Shown: positions 37,313-48,571, counted from the stretch's first letter. The stretch is 64,000 nt of DNA from Embiotoca jacksoni (GCA_022577435.1 JAKOON010000068.1:477001-541000), one strand, 5' to 3'. Numbers and translations are program-made. The notes: generated by a model not told the origin, from the letters alone.

Positions 37313-37357
37313 CTGCGTTGGTGTCTGGACGAGGGGTGAGGTTAATCTCATCGGCTA
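37313..37357 (-). CDS. pard3: pard3 45-nt cassette exon
   Basis: This 45-nt micro-exon was found by looking for the peptide that follows KSKSMDLG in human PARD3 (IADETKLNTVDDQKAG). The minus strand reads 'tcctttaacag' / TA GCC GAT GAG ATT AAC CTC ... GCA G / 'gtaagg'. With the G from the upstream exon this gives VADEINLTPRPDTNAG, which lines up with the human peptide over its full 16 positions with conserved A-D-E and terminal A-G. Entry and exit phases are both 1, so inclusion or omission keeps the frame (MDLG-SSTKDVG if skipped). Splice signals are strong on both sides. It adds an acidic/proline segment between the aPKC site region and the SLESLQ region. Whether and where it is included cannot be read from DNA. 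Confidence 0.88.
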
Positions 37358-38059
37358 CTGTTAAAGGAAGGGGGGGGGTACAGACATGTGGGGTTCAGTT
37401 AGTGCTCATCACATTCCTCATGCAACATCCGGGTCGTGCAGCAAAACATCACAGAGGGCTTCGTCTCAATTAGGATCGGACGACATGCGAGGCAGGAAGG
37501 TGGGGTCGGGGGGAGGGAGGGGTGTTGGGGGGGGGGGTGAAGAGAGAGTTGAAGGATAGCAATCAGACTTGTTGTGATATCAACACGGCACACAGCAGCA
37601 ATCTGGCGGGGAAGATTAGATATGATTATAGAGAGTGGGAGCGACTGTTGCAGCCAAAAGCAATCAGCGACTGTTTGAAGTCATTTCAAGGTGAATCAAC
37701 GCAGTGAAGTTCTCCAACTCTGGAGGTGGAGGAGGAGGTGATGGAGGAGGAGGTGGAGGAGGTGATGGAGAGTCTTTTTTCATATGACGAGGAGCAGGAA
37801 GGAGGAAAACGTTGAAATGGAAGAAATACGTCTGAAATGGGGGGGGGGGGGGGTCTGAAGTTGGACTCTCACAGGTTTCAAAGAGTTTAAAGTCGTTGCA
37901 CCGAAGTCATTCAAGAGTTATTAAATGCTGAATTATATTAATGCACATTAACCAAACTATCGTGTTGTCGATAGTTTAAAACACGTTTTTATGTGAAACA
38001 CTGCATCTCATTGTTTTGCTGTAAAACACTGAGCTACATTTCGTGCTATACAAATGAAG

Positions 38060-38106
<47 letters not shown>

Positions 38107-38604
38107 TGATCCACGTCCCCAGTAGGGAATCAACCTGTTGATGCATCAGATATCCGACATCTGCAGCATTGTTTACTTTTAACAACATCAAACGAGATAT
38201 TTTGGCACTTTTAACTTATGCAAAATTACATTTCCCATTAAATGAAACTTGGATCTTCACGTAAATGTTAATAAGAAGTCCCCAAACTGGTAACTGAAGT
38301 AAATCCTGCACGACACGAACTTGATAATAAAGTTAAATCCTCGACAAATGAGAAGCAGCGTTGTTAAAAACTGGATGTTTATGTTATAGTTATGTTGATT
38401 TTGAAGAGTAAAACCAATCAGCTGAGACGCAGACTGGAGGATATTATATCAAGTGCATTTATATTATTTTAAATGGATAGAAAAGAGAGGAGATAATTGC
38501 AGAGACTTCCTGCAGGTGAAGTTTATCGCAGGTTATTTCTACTTCCTGTAAACCCCTTGCCATCTTACAGTGTACCCGACTACAGGAGGTTCTGCTCTCG
38601 GTAC
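37358..38604 (-). other. pard3: pard3 intron, 1.2 kb upstream of the cassette exon
   Basis: This intron lies between the CR3 exon and the 45-nt exon. It carries long G runs (37525-37538 and 37839-37852; C runs in the transcript), GGAGGA/TGGAGG tracts at 37720-37770, and a LINE-like tail with an ATT array at 38010-38104. Confidence 0.85.
38010..38104 (+). mobile_element. LINE-like 3' tail with ATT array
   Basis: The sequence CACTGAGCTACATTTCGTGC, then TATACAAATGAAGTTTATT, leads into (ATT)n. It resembles the teleost LINE/SINE 3' end consensus 'GCACTTTGAG...GTGCTATATAAATAAAGTTTATTATTATT'. Only the tail is present. Confidence 0.5.
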
Positions 38605-38756
38605 CTAGGTCCATGCTCTTGGACTTGCGTGTCTTGATGATGTCCAGCTGAGCGGCGTCTCCGAACTGCTTGGTGCGTTTCTCCGACATGCTCTGGCGTC
38701 CGAAACCTTCCCGCTGGAACGCTCCGTCCGGCTGGTTCTCCTCCGGACTCACGGAG
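38605..38756 (-). CDS. pard3: pard3 exon: aPKC-phosphorylated CR3 region
   Basis: This is a 152-nt exon, phase 2 in and phase 1 out. The acceptor 'tcctccag' is followed by CTCCGTGAG; with the AG carried over it gives S-SVSPEENQPDGAFQREGF, then GRQSMSEKRTKQFGDAAQLD and IIKTRKSKSMDLG before a 'gtaccg' donor. The FGRQSMSEKR core is the aPKC substrate and binding region of PAR-3: mammalian Ser827 is the phosphorylated serine, and the Thr of EKRTKQF corresponds to the Rho-kinase site Thr833. Both are present. Relative to human QFSDASQLD, the fish sequence QFGDAAQLD lacks two serines. The acidic linker upstream of AFQREGF is divergent, as expected. Confidence 0.97.
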
Positions 38757-40441
38757 CTGGAGGAGAAAACACCAGAAACAGATCACTCCGAAATCTGGCA
38801 GTTCGGACTTCTTCAAAATAAAATATGAGGAAATAAGATGAATTTAAATAAAAGCGGTTGTACAAGAAAAAACTGAAATGTTAAGTGACAGGAAGAGAAA
38901 TAATGAACAAAAGACTTCAAGAAGATGTTTTTGAACTTTAAGGGTTCAAAGAAGATTAAAAAAAAAAAGGTGAAGGAGATGGAGAGAAGAATCAGAGGAA
39001 AGATGTGGAAGTGATATTATAATTAAGAAAATCAAAAGGAATTTGTAGAAAGAACCGAGCTCGAGAGGAGAAGACAGAAAAACAAAAAAACATGTTTTAG
39101 ACAGAAGAAAGTGACAAATGATGAGATGAAGGTCGTTTTCATCGACTGACGGGAAGAAAAACGGAAATATAACACAATGATAATGAGATGAAAAACACAC
39201 ACCTACAGCAGAGGACACACACTACACACACACACCTACAGCAGAGAGGACACACACTACACACACACACACCTACAGCAGAGAGGACACACACTACACA
39301 AACACTACACACACTACACACACACACCTACAGCAGAGGACACACACTACACACACACACCTACAGCAGAGAGGACACACACTACACACACACACACCTA
39401 CAGCAGAGAGGACACACACTACACAAACACTACACACACTACACACACCTACAGCAGAGAGGACACACACTACACAAACACTACACACACTACACACACA
39501 CACCTACAGCAGAGGACACACACTACACACACACACCTACAGCAGAGAGGACACACACTACACAAACACTACACACACACCTACAGCAGAGAGGACACAC
39601 ACTACACAAACACTACACACACACACCTACAGCAGAGAGGACACACACTACACACACTCACACACACCTACAATAGAGAGGACACACACTACACACACTC
39701 ACACACTATACACACACCTACAGCAGAGAGGACACACACTACACACATTACAAACACACTCACACACACCTATAGCAGAGAGGACACACACTACACACTA
39801 TACACACACCTACAGCAGAGAGGACACACACTACACACACACTCACACACACCTATAGCAGAGAGGACACACACTACACACACTACACACACTACACACA
39901 CACTCACACACACCTATAGCAGAGAGGACACACACTACACACACACTCACACACACCTATAGCAGAGAGGACACACACTACACACTATACACACACCTAC
40001 AGCAGAGAGGACACACACTACACACACACTCACACACACCTATAGCAGAGAGGACACACACTACACACACTACACACACTACACACACACTCACACACAC
40101 CTATAGCAGAGAGGACACACACTACACACACTACACACACACTCACACACACCTATAGCAGAGAGGACACACACTACACACACTACACACACACTCACAC
40201 ACACCTATAGCAGAGAGGACACACACTATACACACTACACACACACTCACACACACCAATAGCAGAGAGGACACACACTATACACACACCTACAGCAGAG
40301 GACACACCGACCTTCTGCAGATGAAAATTACATAAAACTTGTATTTGGGACTGAATGCATGAAAATATGAACTTTTATATTCCACTTGAAGGAAATCTGA
40401 TTAAATAAATAAAACAGCAGCAGATGTTAAATATGGCCGAC
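38757..40441 (-). other. pard3: pard3 intron, 1.7 kb, mostly minisatellite
   Basis: This intron lies between the YQLSPTVN exon and the CR3 exon. About two thirds of it is the AC-rich minisatellite at 39199-40303; the remainder is AT-rich unique sequence. Confidence 0.85.
39199..40303. repeat. AC-rich minisatellite, ~1.1 kb
   Basis: Units of variable length (roughly 25-70 bp) share the core CACCTACAGCAGAGAGGACA followed by CACACTACACAC runs. Cores read CTACAGCAG on the left side and mostly CTATAGCAG on the right side. It fills most of a 1.7 kb pard3 intron. Open frames through it are not genes. Confidence 0.95.
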
Positions 40442-40637
40442 CTGTCGACGTGACTTGGCGGCGGCGGCGGCTCTTTGGCCCACGGCGGCGTCACGTCGAC
40501 GGCGAAGCCGACGTCGTCGTGGGAACTGGAGGACGACTGGTCGGAGAGGTGCGGCGGGAGCAGCGGCGGCCGGTCGTCCTCTATGATCACCGTGTCGTCC
40601 TGCGGCATGTTGACGGTCGGGGACAGCTGGTAGTTTG
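40442..40637 (-). CDS. pard3: pard3 exon: YQLSPTVNMPQDD linker
   Basis: This is a 196-nt exon, phase 1 in and phase 2 out. The acceptor 'tgtgtcctgcag' precedes CAAACTACC; the carried G gives A-NYQLSPTVNMPQDDTVII, then EDDRPPLLPPHLSDQSSSSS, HDDVGFAVDVTPPWAKE, PPPPPSHVD and the first two bases of the next Ser. The donor is 'gtcggc', weaker than consensus. Human PARD3 has KYQLSPTVNMPQDDTVII and HLSDQSSSSSHDDVGF here, nearly identical. The fish exon then has a run of five prolines (GCC/GCG-rich DNA) not seen in human. The exon is unusually GC-rich for the window. The flanking left intron is dominated by a minisatellite. Confidence 0.97.
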
Positions 40638-42079
40638 CTGCAGGACACAAAAGACGTTTCTTTTATTCCTCTAATCTCTTTGTAACTTTTATTTTATTTT
40701 TTATCCTCAGACGTTTGTTTTGTTCTTCTGTTTGTTCTTCAAAATTAAATTATTGTCTGAAGTCAATCATTTTATCTGCTGACGGATAATTCAGTGAAAC
40801 TCAATCACAGGAGACGAAGAGCTTCAACTCTCCAGAACACGGCGTTGTAATCTGGGTGAGCAAAGAAATGATTGGATTTTATGTGTTACAAGTTATTTGA
40901 ATTATTTGAAATATAGCAATTTAATTGTCCCATTAAAGACAGTTAAAGGGAATTCACTTAAACTAAAATTATCTAGAAAATGAAGTATGTTTTTACTTTA
41001 TTTTGTTTTCCTGATTTTCTAAGTTTTATACACCGTAACTCATGTTAAGGTCAATTTTCTACTCACAGTTTAGTGTCATGCATGTAATAAATATGCATCT
41101 TAATGATTAATACTAACTACTGCCCACCGCTCTGTTATTCTGCTGAATAAAAACTATTAAATGTGATTAAAAGTTATATTTAATACCATTTGGAGGAAAT
41201 ATAATATACAACCTGCAAGAGGTCAAATTAGGATGCATTCAGGGTCTGACTGAAAGGATTAAAATATGGAAAAACAAAGACTGTGGTCAGACTAAATGAT
41301 GCTTATTTCTTTCAAGCTGAACAGCAAAACTGAGAAAAATAATATCAACATGAAAAAACAAAAACCTGCTCCGTTATTGCACAACACCCTCAGGAATGAA
41401 TTATTAGTGACAACAGACAACTACTGTATTAAACATGAGACTACAGTAGCCTCTCTACTGGCCGACGAGCAGGTTTCCAGAATAAAAAAATAAATAAAAC
41501 TAGGGGGGTAAGTTTGGAAACCAACAAACATATTTTGAAGTTTAAAAGCAGTGAAACTGCTCCGGGCTAATCAGCTTACACCGAGAGCAGCTTGGCAGCC
41601 GGCACAATGGTGTTCCTATGTCAAAACACTATGATTAATTCAAGCTGTGCCCTCGCAAATAAAGATAAAAAACTTCCCCGCGCCGCGCCGAGAAAATAAA
41701 ATAGTCCCCTCTCTGTGCTGCTGAAAAGCTCGGCTTAAAACCCCCCATTGATATGCAGCACATGACTTTGTCTTTAATCTGTATTTTTGAAATTGGCACC
41801 AGAAGAATGCCAGCTTCATAAAAGCTTTTGTTTGTCTTCGGGGGTCTTAAAGCCGAAGACCTGCAGGTCCGAGCCCAATGTTTAGTAACCGAGCGGGTGC
41901 TGCAGCATCCAGCCAGCGAGGGTGGTGGTGATGGTGGTGGTGGTGGGGGGAGGGGGTGCTTGTATGTGTAGAGGTCAATCAAAAAGTCATTAGTCACTGT
42001 TTGCTGTTAGTTTTCTTAAATAATTGGATGTTACTGAGGGACTTTTCACCCAGATTAACTCATGATTGAACGTGAACCA

Positions 42080-42199
42080 GAGTTCTTCTGAGTTCTTCTG
42101 AGTTCCTCTGAGTTCCTCTGAGTTCTTCTGAGTTCCTCTGAGTTCCTCTGAGTTCCTCTGAGTTCTTCTGAGTTCCTCTGAGTTCCTGAGTTCCTCTGC
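42080..42199. repeat. 10-bp tandem array (GAGTTCCTCT)
   Basis: About 11 to 12 units occur, with GAGTTCTTCT variants and one shortened unit (GAGTTCCT) near 42182. Confidence 0.93.
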
Positions 42200-42999
42200 G
42201 TTAAAGACATGTTGTGTTCAGAAAATGTGTTGAAATGTTTGCAGGAATTATTGCAAATATTGCGGAGATTACTTGAATTTGAGTTAATTATTGCGTTCAA
42301 AAGATCCAGATTTCCTGATTTATACTTTCTTATCATCATTTCAGAATCATAATATGCCAATATGGCTCAAACTGTTTCAATGCAACACAAAGGTCCTTTA
42401 AAACTAGTAAAACAACCTCAGATATCTCAATATCTAAATGATCAGTTTATTTCTGCACTAGAAGTTTTTTTGGGGGTTTAATAATGTTTAAAACTGCTGG
42501 AAAATAACTTTTTAAGTATTGGACTGTTTTTTTTTTGTTTTTTTTGCCTTGAAGGACTGCCAGAAAGTTTTAAAGGTTCAAAGATGTCACTTTTTCCAAT
42601 CAACTTTGAACTTTAGGTGATAATATACATTAACATGAAACCTTTTGTAGTTTTTGTGTTGTTTGCTGGTTTGAAGTGGGTGAAAGTTGTTAAAGCATCC
42701 AGCAGATGAAGATCAAACTCCACACCATCATACAGTTATGACATAAGGAAAGTCGTCTTCTTACAACATGCAATAGTCACTGAAGGGCAATATTTTGATT
42801 TATCTCTCAGTATTTATTGATTATATCGCTATATTTCTAGGATGTGTCTTTTTTTTGGATCTGTTTTAAAATTTTTCTTTATCTTTTATAATTGCACATT
42901 TAGAAGGAGCAGTCCAAATTTGGTTGTATTTTGTAAAATGACAATAAAGCTTTTTATTCTGAAGCAAACAAACAAACAAAAAAGTAGTGAGGATTCGGT

Positions 43000-43036
43000 T
43001 AATAAAGGGTTAATAAAGGGTTAATAAAGGGTTAAT
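43000..43036. repeat. 13-bp tandem repeat (GGTTAATAAAGGG)
   Basis: There are nearly three exact units. Confidence 0.9.
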
Positions 43037-43155
43037 ACGTGCAGTGAAGGCACGGTTGTGTAATTCTGTTGAACTGCTTTTGCAGAAGTGTGCGAGTGCA
43101 TGCCCTGAACACCGTCAGACCCGCCTTGTATCAACTCCAACCGTTCTGGTGGTTT

Positions 43156-43157
<2 letters not shown>

Positions 43158-43213
<56 letters not shown>
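43158..43213. repeat. (TG)n microsatellite
   Basis: This TG run of about 56 bp is opposed to the AC tract at 43334. Confidence 0.96.
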
Positions 43214-43214
<1 letters not shown>

Positions 43215-43333
43215 TTCCTTTCAGCCCCCCTCCTGCTGTGTGTGTTTGTTATTCACTGAGTTTTAGGGAGTCTGGGTGAGTCCTTCACACTGCATGGCTT
43301 CCTCTCTCTCTCTCTCTCAGACCCCCCCCCCCC

Positions 43334-43359
43334 CACACACACACGTGCACGCGCACACG

Positions 43360-43397
<38 letters not shown>
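43334..43397. repeat. (AC)n microsatellite with CG steps
   Basis: The AC tract has GTGCACGCGC and ACGCACGC interruptions. A C run and a TC tract precede it. Confidence 0.93.
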
Positions 43398-43398
<1 letters not shown>

Positions 43399-44041
43399 GC
43401 TGAAGGAACCACTTAATCCCATTTCCCTAAGCAGTCCAATGTGCAACACTGAGAATCCCATCAATGTCACAGTGTGAATCACTGCAGTACAATCAACTGG
43501 CAGCTACTGAGTAGAAAGCCAATGAATCTGTCACCTCACAAAAAAAAAAAGAAAAGGAAAAAGCCTCTTTTGTTTTAGTGCCAGCACCCGAGGGCAGCCG
43601 GCGGCCAGCGACAATCGCACTGCCATGTGGACGGACATCACAACTCCAACATCACCTGAGACTCACACCGATAAACGAACATTATCGCTCCCGACGGCCG
43701 TAAATCAGTCTGACCGAGCCGCGCCGCAACGAGAGGCGGAGGATATTATTAGACGCTTTTTTGTAAAGAACTACTGAATATTTGAATGTGGAAAACGCCA
43801 CGAGGGAACCGGGGGTGAAAAGATTTTTGAGATGAAAATGAAGGTGAGAATAACACACACAGAGGAGGTTTTCTTCTTCCTCTTTTCATTTGGTCTTGTC
43901 TCGATCTATTTGCATAATTAGTAAGGAGGTTATTGCCTGGGGGGGGCCGGGCCTTGAAAGCTACCGGCCTGGAGGAATAATTAAGTCGCTCTCTTATCCC
44001 CGAACATCTTCAGAGTGCAGAGAAGCAGCTAGTGATCTGAG

Positions 44042-44044
<3 letters not shown>

Positions 44045-44123
<79 letters not shown>

Positions 44124-44147
44124 CGCGTGCGTGTGTGTGTGTGTGTG
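44045..44147. repeat. (TG)n microsatellite with CG steps
   Basis: This TG tract of about 100 bp has a CGTGCGCGTGCG break near 44120. Confidence 0.96.
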
Positions 44148-44372
44148 CCAAGAAAAGCCGAGCTGATACCTCCTGAATGGGAATGATGTTGTCTTCTAAG
44201 AAAGCCTGATGCATGATTTATGGTTTGTGGCACCCTCACGACGAGAGGAGAGACTTATTCCAAGCAACTGTGAAAGACCCCCCAGCAGGAACATGAACAT
44301 GAACATGAACACTTGTATTCATTGAAGGAGGGTTTGCTGAGCATGCAAAGCTTCGTCTTCACGCACATTCAC

Positions 44373-44556
44373 ATCTGGGAGCTCTTCTTCCTCTTCTTCT
44401 TCCTCTTCCTCCTCCTCTTCTTCTTCTTTTTCTTCCTCTTCTTCTTCCTCTTCCTCCTCCTCTTCTTCTTCTTCTTCCTCTTTTTCTTCCTCCTCTTCTT
44501 CTTCTTCCTCCTCTTCTTCTTCCTCCTCCTCTTCTTCTTCTTCTTCTTCTTCTTTT
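44373..44556. repeat. (CTT/CCT)n pyrimidine tract
   Basis: About 180 bp of nearly pure pyrimidine occurs in triplets. The transcript strand is GAA/GGA-rich. The poly-Phe/Leu frame through it is not a gene. Confidence 0.95.
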
Positions 44557-45840
44557 ATGGATTCTATGTTTGGAAAAATGCTTTTTTTTCTTTTTCTTTA
44601 ATCTGACTTTACCACGATGATAAATTAATACTCTGGGAGATAAAAAGATGAAGTGGTTTTACATCCCTGCTGATCAGGACTTTGATATTCTCTGAACATT
44701 AGATTTAATTTTTATGGAAATCTGGTAAATCTGGCAAAGTAATTCACTTTACAAGTCGTTTTTCTCTTTTATATGAGCGAGTCCTATTTTTCAAATCAGT
44801 TAAATTTCCTCTTCAACAAGGTGCAGCCCCATTGAGATCCAAAATCTTATTTTCAAAAGACTTGGCAAAAGCAGTGAAAACAAAAAAAAAACATTTCAGA
44901 GTGAATATTTGTACGCTAATAAAAATAAAACTGAGGAACGCAGCGACCAGTCGACCGGTTTATCTTTATCCACTTTGCTTCGTCCACACCAGCAAATTAA
45001 ACAACAGGTCAAATACTGCATTAATCCTCCCTCGACCTCTCCAATCTCACTTCAACACTAAGAACAGCGAGAATAAAACAACAACCCGGACAGCTTTGAT
45101 ACCTTCAGGACAAACCGCGCCGACATTTCTGGGTTTTTATCGTCCTCTTGATTTGAACTGGTTCAGGAACCACGTGTCGGAGGAAGAGACAAAATATTTC
45201 ACGGGATAAATTGGGGTTGAAATTTCCTCCGAGGTGGTCCAAAAAAACAACCAAAACCCACTCCGGTGGGCTGATTATGTGTTTAATGAGCAGGGAAATG
45301 TCTCGTGTGTCTGATAGTTAGTAATTATAAAGTGCACGTCGCTCCGCAGGGCGACCGGGAAGGTTTCTGGTGAAATAAACGTCTGAAGGTTTTACTGGAC
45401 GATTCGGAGCGCGAAGACGGAAACGAGACACGTGATGAACTGATGATCTGACGGAGAAGCACACGTTGAGTTTTAATCATCTTCACGGGGAGACGACGAT
45501 GTCATGAAACCGCCGAGGTCAGCTCACTGAAGCTGATCGTTTCTATAATCCTCGTTCAGGCCGATGATTGGATACTCAACATTTAATCTCATTCACGGGA
45601 AGATTGAGGACAGAAGAACAAATATCAATTACAACTAAAATACTTTGATGTACTGTTTTGATTTGTCAGCAGTATTGTCTCACATTATCCCATAATCCCA
45701 TCTACGAACTTCATCCTCACAAACACACCGAACTACCTGGTTTACCTTCGTCATCCTGGACGGTTCTCCTCTTTCATCACTGTTATTATTACTTACTAAA
45801 TACTGCTCATATAATCTCATGGTATAATGTTGTTTTTACT

Positions 45841-46450
45841 TGTTATAGTTCTATTAAATGACCCATTTGGTGAAATCAAGTCCTTTTTGGTCGCTCCGAG
45901 CACCCGTACCGTAACACCACGGATAGTCACGCACTTACAGTCCTAGAGGAGGCTAGCTGGACCGGTTTGGTTTGAAGACATGACACGGAGCTAAAATGTT
46001 AAAAACACATGAGAACATGGATATCTTTGTTCATCAGATATCTTTGTTCACCAGATATCTTTGTTCAACAGATATCTGAGTTCATCAGATATCTTTGTTC
46101 ATCAGATATCTGAGTTCATCAGATATCTTTGTTCATCAGATATCTTTGTTCACCAGATATCTTTGTTCATCAGATATCTGAGTTCATCAGATATCTTTGT
46201 TCATCAGATATCTTTGTTCATCAGATATCTGAGTTCATCAGATATCTTTGTTCATCAGATATCTTTGTTCATCAGATATCTTTGTTCATCAGATATCTTT
46301 GTTCCAGCCAGACTGAGCTAGCTGATCAGTTTAGTGTTTCTATCTTCTGTATTTATTCAGTAGGAGACGAGAACTCCTCTCTGTTGCTAGGTGGTTGCTA
46401 AGGGTCGGACTACTTCCTGGAGTAGTAAACATTGTGTACGTTATGTGAGA
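45841..46450 (-). repeat. Family B copy with expanded 17-bp array
   Basis: This is an inverted copy. The right part has GACTGAGCTAGCTGATCAGT and GGTTGCTAAGGGTCGGACTA; the left part has ATGACCCATTTGGTGAAATC and GACCGGTTTGG. Between them, at 46021-46303, the 17-bp unit ATATCTTTGTTCATCAG is repeated about 17 times. Open frames there (FVHQISLFIRYL repeats) are translations of the array. Confidence 0.83.
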
Positions 46451-46491
46451 GTCTACTGATTGTTTTCCAGTTCTTCGTCATACACCATCCT

Positions 46492-47786
46492 CCTCTACGT
46501 CCTCCTCTTCATCCTCCTCTACCTCCCTCCTCTTCATCCTCCTCTACCTCCCTCCTCTACGTCCTCCTCTTCATCCTCCTCTACCTCCCTTATCTTTGTC
46601 CTCCTCTACCTCCCTCCTCTTCGTCCTCCTCTACCTCCCTCCTCTTCATCCTCCTCTACCTCCCTTATCTTTGTCCTCCTCTACCTCCCTCCTCTTCGTC
46701 CTCCTCTACCTCCCTCCTCTTCGTCCACCTCTACCTCCCTCCTCTTCGTCCACCTCTACCTCCCTCCTCTTCGTCCTCCTCTACCTCCCTCCTCTTCGTC
46801 CACCTCTACCTCCCTCCTCTTCGTCCTCCTCTACCTCCCTCCTCTTCGTCCTCCTCTACCTCCCTCCTCTTCGTCCACCTCTACCTCCCTCCTCTTCGTC
46901 CTCCTCTACCTCCCTCCTCTTCGTCCTCCTCTACCTCCCTCCTCTTCGTCCTCCTCTACCTCCCTCCTCTTCGTCCACCTCTACCTCCCTCCTCTTCGTC
47001 CTCCTCTACCTCCCTCCTCTTCGTCCTCCTCTACCTCCCTCCTCTTCGTCCACCTCTACCTCCCTCCTCTTCGTCCTCCTCTACCTCCCTCCTCTTCGTC
47101 CTCCTCTACCTCCCTCCTCTTCATCCACCTCTACCTCCCTCCTCTTCTTCCTCCTCTACCTCCCTCCTCTTCGTCCTCCTCTACCTCCCTCCTCTTCGTC
47201 CACCTCTACCTCCCTCCTCTTCGTCCTCCTCTACCTCCCTCCTCTTCGTCCACCTCTACCTCCCTCCTCTTCGTCCACCTCTACCTCCCTCCTCTTCGTC
47301 CTCCTCTACCTCCCTCCTCTTCGTCCACCTCTACCTCCCTCCTCTTCGTCCACCTCTACCTCCCTCCTCTTCGTCCTCCTCTACCTCCCTCCTCTTCGTC
47401 CACCTCTACCTCCCTCCTCTTCGTCCTCCTCTACCTCCCTCCTCTTCGTCCACCTCTACCTCCCTCCTCTTCGTCCACCTCTACCTCCCTCCTCTTCATC
47501 CTCCTCTACCTCCCTCCTCTTCATCCACCTCTACCTCCCTCCTCTTCGTCCTCCTCTACCTCCCTCCTCTTCATCCTCCTCTACCTCCCTCCTCTTCATC
47601 CACCTCTACCTCCCTCCTCTTCGTCCTCCTCTACCTCCCTCCTCTTCGTCCACCTCTACCTCCCTCCTCTTCGTCCTCCTCTACCTCCCTCCTCTTCGTC
47701 CACCTCTACCTCCCTCCTCTTCATCCTCCTCTACCTCCCTCCTCTTCATCCACCTCTACCTCCCTCCTCTTCGTCCTCCTCTACAT
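46492..47786. repeat. 25-bp minisatellite, ~1.3 kb, about 51 units
   Basis: The unit is CTCCTCTACCTCCCTCCTCT plus TCGTC, with a common CC[T/A]CC variant (TCGTCC versus TCGTCCAC) and TCATC or TCTTC variants. The period of 25 is not a multiple of 3, so all three plus frames stay open for 450-500 codons with a 25-residue Leu/Pro/Ser repeat. These are artefacts of composition. The transcript (minus) strand is purine-rich. Confidence 0.96.
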
Positions 47787-48139
47787 CATTTCCGACCCCG
47801 TTCACTCATTACGAGCTCTCGCTGTTCGTTCAGCACGGTTGAGCGCCGCCAACACGCCGGAGCTTCACCTATTAACACTTCCTGTCACTCACCAGTCCCA
47901 CTTTTTTTGTTTTTGTTTACATTCACAACAGTTGTCACTGTGAACTAATTTGCATAAACGGAAAGCAGAGTTTACACGTTCACATTATGTTGCCTGGATT
48001 AATGAGGCGGAGTTGGGAGCAGCTGAAAGTGAACTGTTCCTCTGCTTCCTGAATTTACATCACATTTACATACATCTGAACTGTATTTGGGTTTAAATTT
48101 TAAGCATTTGATCAGATTTTATGCATCTAATTTCTTTTC

Positions 48140-48275
48140 TATATTTTTAAACGTTCCTTTCTATCTGTTTTTATGTGAATCACTGCATGTAATTCTCTTG
48201 CTGCGAAGCACTTTGAGCTGCTTTTCTTGTACGAAAGGTGCTCTACATCATATAATAAGTTTATTATTATTATTA
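48140..48275 (+). mobile_element. LINE-like 3' tail
   Basis: GCGAAGCACTTTGAGCTGCT is followed by TTGTACGAAAGGTGCTCTAC and TTTATTATTATTATT. This is the clearest example of this tail type in the window. No reverse-transcriptase frame is present. Confidence 0.6.
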
Positions 48276-48569
48276 AATTAAAGATTCTTTCTGTGCGTTT
48301 CTGTTTGAGCTGACTCGGCATAAGAAGTATTTTTGGACAATTTTGGTCTTTTTGAGAAATGCAGAGAACAAAAGGCGGGAAGACGGTTGAAGTCTTTCCT
48401 TTTTTTCCCGAAGCTGTGCGGTTCCACCATCTGCTGCACAGAAGCCTCCCGTTGACAACCAGGAACTCCACCACACATCCATCAATCACTCACGTGATGC
48501 ACACATGCAGTCCTGCACAGATGCACGCTAAGCTCTTACATACGGACACAAATATGTCGGCTAATCTCT

Positions 48570-48571
<2 letters not shown>

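Noticed and set aside
43000..43036. Telomere-like GGGTTAATAAAGGG repeats
   Set aside because: Period is 13 and the sequence is not TTAGGG; only three units.
46432..47948. Three overlapping plus-strand open frames of 450-503 codons
   Set aside because: All are translations of the 25-bp array in its three frames; residues repeat every 25 positions and no gene-like flanks exist.
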